Source of the DNA: Parerythrobacter_A sp963761775
GTDB lineage: Bacteria; Pseudomonadota; Alphaproteobacteria; Sphingomonadales; Sphingomonadaceae
Assembly: GCA_963761775.1 (NCBI GenBank)
Contig: CAVXIF010000011.1
Span: 186,001-250,000 of the forward strand
Length of the DNA stretch: 64,000 nt
Direction: 5' to 3'
The position numbers and the translations under genes are program-made. Position 1 is the first letter of the stretch. The number at the start of each line of letters is the position of its first letter. Shown in pieces: positions 61,940-64,000 of this stretch. Below the pieces are notes generated by a model. The model was given only the letters and a program-made list of their open reading frames with translations, was not told the origin of the DNA and ran no database searches.

Positions 61940-63367
61940 ATGAAAGGCGTGAACACCGATATCGGGACGATCCACTTCGTAGGCATCGGCGGGATCGGCA
62001 TGTCCGGCATTGCCGAGGTCATGGCGAACCTTGGCTATACCGTACAAGGGTCCGACATTGCCGAGGGGGCGAGCGTGGAGCGGTTGCGCGAACGCGGTAT
62101 CGCGGTGCGTATCGGGCACGAGAAGGAGAATGTGGAAGGGGCCGCCGTGGTGGTGACCTCGACCGCCGTCCGCCGCACGAACCCCGAAGTTGCGCATGCC
62201 TTGGAAAACCGCATCCCGGTCGTGCGCCGGGCCGAAATGCTGGCCGAACTGATGCGCCTGAAAAGCACCGTCGCTGTGGCCGGCACGCATGGCAAGACGA
62301 CGACGACCAGCATGATCGCCGCACTGCTGGACGCAGGCGATATCGACCCCACCGTCATCAATGGCGGCATCATCGAGCAATACGGTTCCAACGCGCGGTT
62401 GGGTGACAGCGACTGGATGGTCGTGGAAGCGGACGAGAGCGACGGGAGTTTCCTGCGGCTGGATGGAACGCTTGCGGTCGTCACCAATATCGATCCCGAA
62501 CATCTCGACCATTACGGCGATTTCGACGGTGTGAAGCGTGCCTTTGTGGAGTTCATTCACAATGTGCCGTTCTACGGCGCGGCGATCTTGTGCATCGATC
62601 ATCCCGAAGTGCAGTCCGTGATCGGGCAAGTGCGCGACCGGCGCGTGGTTACGTACGGCTTCTCGCTTCAGGCTGATATTTGCGGCGTCAATGTTCGTCC
62701 CGTCGAAGGCGGCAATGCGTTCGACGTCGTGGTGCGGCAGCGGGGCGCGGAGGATCGGCGGATCGAGGGCGTGCACTTGCCCATGCCCGGCCGCCACAAT
62801 GTGCAGAACGCGCTCGCCGCCATCGCTGTCGCGGTGGAAATGGGCTGCGGTGACGATATCGTTCGCAATGGCTTTGCCAAATTCGGCGGAGTGCGCCGCC
62901 GGTTCACGCAAGTCGGCGAGGTAGAAGGCGCGCGCATTATCGATGACTACGCGCATCACCCGGTGGAAATTGCGGCCGTCCTCTCCGCCGCGCGCGAAAG
63001 TGCCAGTCTGGTGCCGGGCGGGCAGGGGCGCGTTATCGCAGTGATGCAGCCGCACCGGTATTCGCGGCTCGCCGATTTGATGGACGATTTCCAGAACTGC
63101 TTCAACGATGCGGACAAGGTCTATGTGACGCCGGTTTACGAGGCCGGTGAAGATCCTATCGAGGGTGTCAATGCCGACAGTCTTGTCGCCGGACTGAAAT
63201 CGCGCGGGCATCGCTTCGCCACCACGATTGCCGACCAACCGGCTTTGACCACCGCGCTGGCCAACGATTTGCAGGACGGAGATGTTGTCGTGTGTCTGGG
63301 TGCGGGCGACATTACGAAATGGGCGGCGCAGCTGGCCACCGCGATCACGGCGGAGCGCGGTGCATGA
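61940..63367 (+). CDS. murC: UDP-N-acetylmuramate--L-alanine ligase
   Basis: 475 residues. First amino-acid ligase of the Mur pathway. VGIGGIGMSGIAEVM near the N-terminus, P-loop VAGTHGKTTTTSM, EADESDGSFL, and DDYAHHPVEI at about residue 335 are diagnostic. The ATG at 61940 is chosen because the upstream frame is antisense-like sequence inside murG; spacing from murG is 10 bases. It overlaps murB by 4 bases. Confidence 0.96.
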   Translation: MKGVNTDIGTIHFVGIGGIGMSGIAEVMANLGYTVQGSDIAEGASVERLRERGIAVRIGHEKENVEGAAVVVTSTAVRRTNPEVAHALENRIPVVRRAEMLAELMRLKSTVAVAGTHGKTTTTSMIAALLDAGDIDPTVINGGIIEQYGSNARLGDSDWMVVEADESDGSFLRLDGTLAVVTNIDPEHLDHYGDFDGVKRAFVEFIHNVPFYGAAILCIDHPEVQSVIGQVRDRRVVTYGFSLQADICGVNVRPVEGGNAFDVVVRQRGAEDRRIEGVHLPMPGRHNVQNALAAIAVAVEMGCGDDIVRNGFAKFGGVRRRFTQVGEVEGARIIDDYAHHPVEIAAVLSAARESASLVPGGQGRVIAVMQPHRYSRLADLMDDFQNCFNDADKVYVTPVYEAGEDPIEGVNADSLVAGLKSRGHRFATTIADQPALTTALANDLQDGDVVVCLGAGDITKWAAQLATAITAERGA

Positions 63368-64000
63368 CCACACGCGGGCTGGACGATTGGGCGATGGGCC
63401 AACGCGGCGCTGCACCCGATGCGGGTGGCAGCGGCGAGGCTGCAGCCGGCTCCGTGCTGGAGGCGGAACGGGCGATCCGCAAGCTGACGCCGGACGCGCC
63501 GCTGGCCAAGCTGGTCTGGTTCAAGACCGGCGGTGCGGCGGACTGGCTGTTCGAGCCATCCGACGCATCCGACCTGCAACAATTCCTCGAACGCATGAAT
63601 GGCGAGATGCCGGTGATGGCACTGGGGCTTGGATCGAACCTGATTGTGCGCGACGGCGGTGTGCCCGGTGTTGTTGTGCGGTTGGGCAAGGCGTTCTCGA
63701 ATGTTGTCGTAGATAACGATTGCGTTGTGGCGTGCGGCGGCGGGGCGAGTGGCATTCTGGTTGCCTCGACCGCGCGCGATGCGGGTGTCGCCGGGCTTCG
63801 AGTTCCTGCGCGGCATTCCTGGTACCGTTGGCGGATTCGTGCGGATGAATGGCGGCGCTTACGGGCGCGAGGTCGCGGACTGTTTGGTCGATTGCGACGT
63901 CGTGCAGTCCGATGGGCGACCCTACACCCTGCCTGTCGCCGACCTGAAATACCGCTATCGCCATTCCGAATTGCCCGACGGTGCAATCGTCGTGGCGGCC
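63364..64000 (+). pseudogene. murB: UDP-N-acetylmuramate dehydrogenase MurB, frameshifted and cut by window end
   Basis: FAD-dependent reductase that makes UDP-MurNAc. The first frame gives LAKLVWFKTGGAADWLFEPS and LGLGSNLIVRDGGVPGVVV, the FAD-binding part, then AGVAGL. The family requires EFLRGIPGTVGGFVRMNGGA next; this is present only in the following frame because CTTCGAG replaces an expected CTCGAG or CTTGAG. One extra base at about 63797-63799 explains it. The rest runs in frame to the window edge (KYRYRHSELPDG), so the 3' end is missing. murB is essential, so a sequencing error is the simplest reading. Confidence 0.8.

Noticed and set aside
61685..63415. 576-codon minus-strand open frame
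   Set aside because: It is antisense to murG/murC, both certain.

Overview
The window is a gene-dense, GC-rich chromosomal stretch of an alphaproteobacterium, most likely Sphingomonadales and probably Erythrobacteraceae (inference). The pointers are a sphingomonad-type TonB-dependent receptor, a cpa/tad pilus locus, the ispH-thrB-rnhA and argS-SPOR-nagZ...tatABC neighbourhoods, a Bpt-type aminoacyl-tRNA-protein transferase, a complete mraZ-to-murB run, and a palindromic intergenic element carrying GTCGAAG/CTGAGC arms. I see no rRNA, tRNA, CRISPR, prophage, transposase or plasmid gene.

Layout. 1-5.7 kb: the 3' part of an S9 peptidase, a small secreted protein and a large TonB-dependent receptor, with clear intrinsic terminators. 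5.9-9.3 kb (minus): a compact operon of a 2-oxoglutarate/Fe(II) oxygenase, a TPR protein fused to a second 2OG-Fe(II) oxygenase-like domain, and a SAM methyltransferase. 9.4-12.9 kb (plus): thiolase, short-chain dehydrogenase, MarR regulator and enoyl-CoA hydratase, with a doubled palindrome directly before the regulator. 12.9-20.4 kb (minus): cpaA-cpaB-cpaC-cpaD-cpaE-tadB-tadC. cpaC is broken by two compensating indels and the cpaF/tadA motor ATPase is absent from its usual place. 20.5-25.3 kb: alpha/beta hydrolase, FAD oxidoreductase, a YegP-like protein, then ispH-thrB-rnhA on the minus strand. 25.4-31.2 kb: lipoprotein, argS, SPOR protein, nagZ, tatABC (no scpA/scpB between nagZ and tatA). 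31.2-36.1 kb: amidohydrolase, 3-hydroxyisobutyrate dehydrogenase-like enzyme, threonine deaminase, bpt. 36.3-41.1 kb (minus): glnB-glnA and pepA-(SH3 protein)-argC. 41.2-50 kb: map, ccmAB, phhB, a frameshifted SDR, a secreted S9 peptidase, an AlkA-like glycosylase, a ferredoxin, cysteine synthase and two uncharacterised envelope proteins. 50.3-64 kb (plus): the division and cell wall cluster mraZ-rsmH-ftsL-ftsI-murE-murF-mraY-murD-ftsW-murG-murC-murB, with nearly every junction overlapping.

A cross-cutting observation is that five probable single-base indels interrupt otherwise intact genes (cpaC twice, an SH3 protein, an SDR, and murB). murB is normally essential, so at least some of these are probably sequencing or assembly errors. 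Claims of real gene decay here should be checked against reads. The candidates most worth following as biology are the two-oxygenase/methyltransferase operon, the pilus locus without cpaF, and the MarR operator in the fatty-acid operon.
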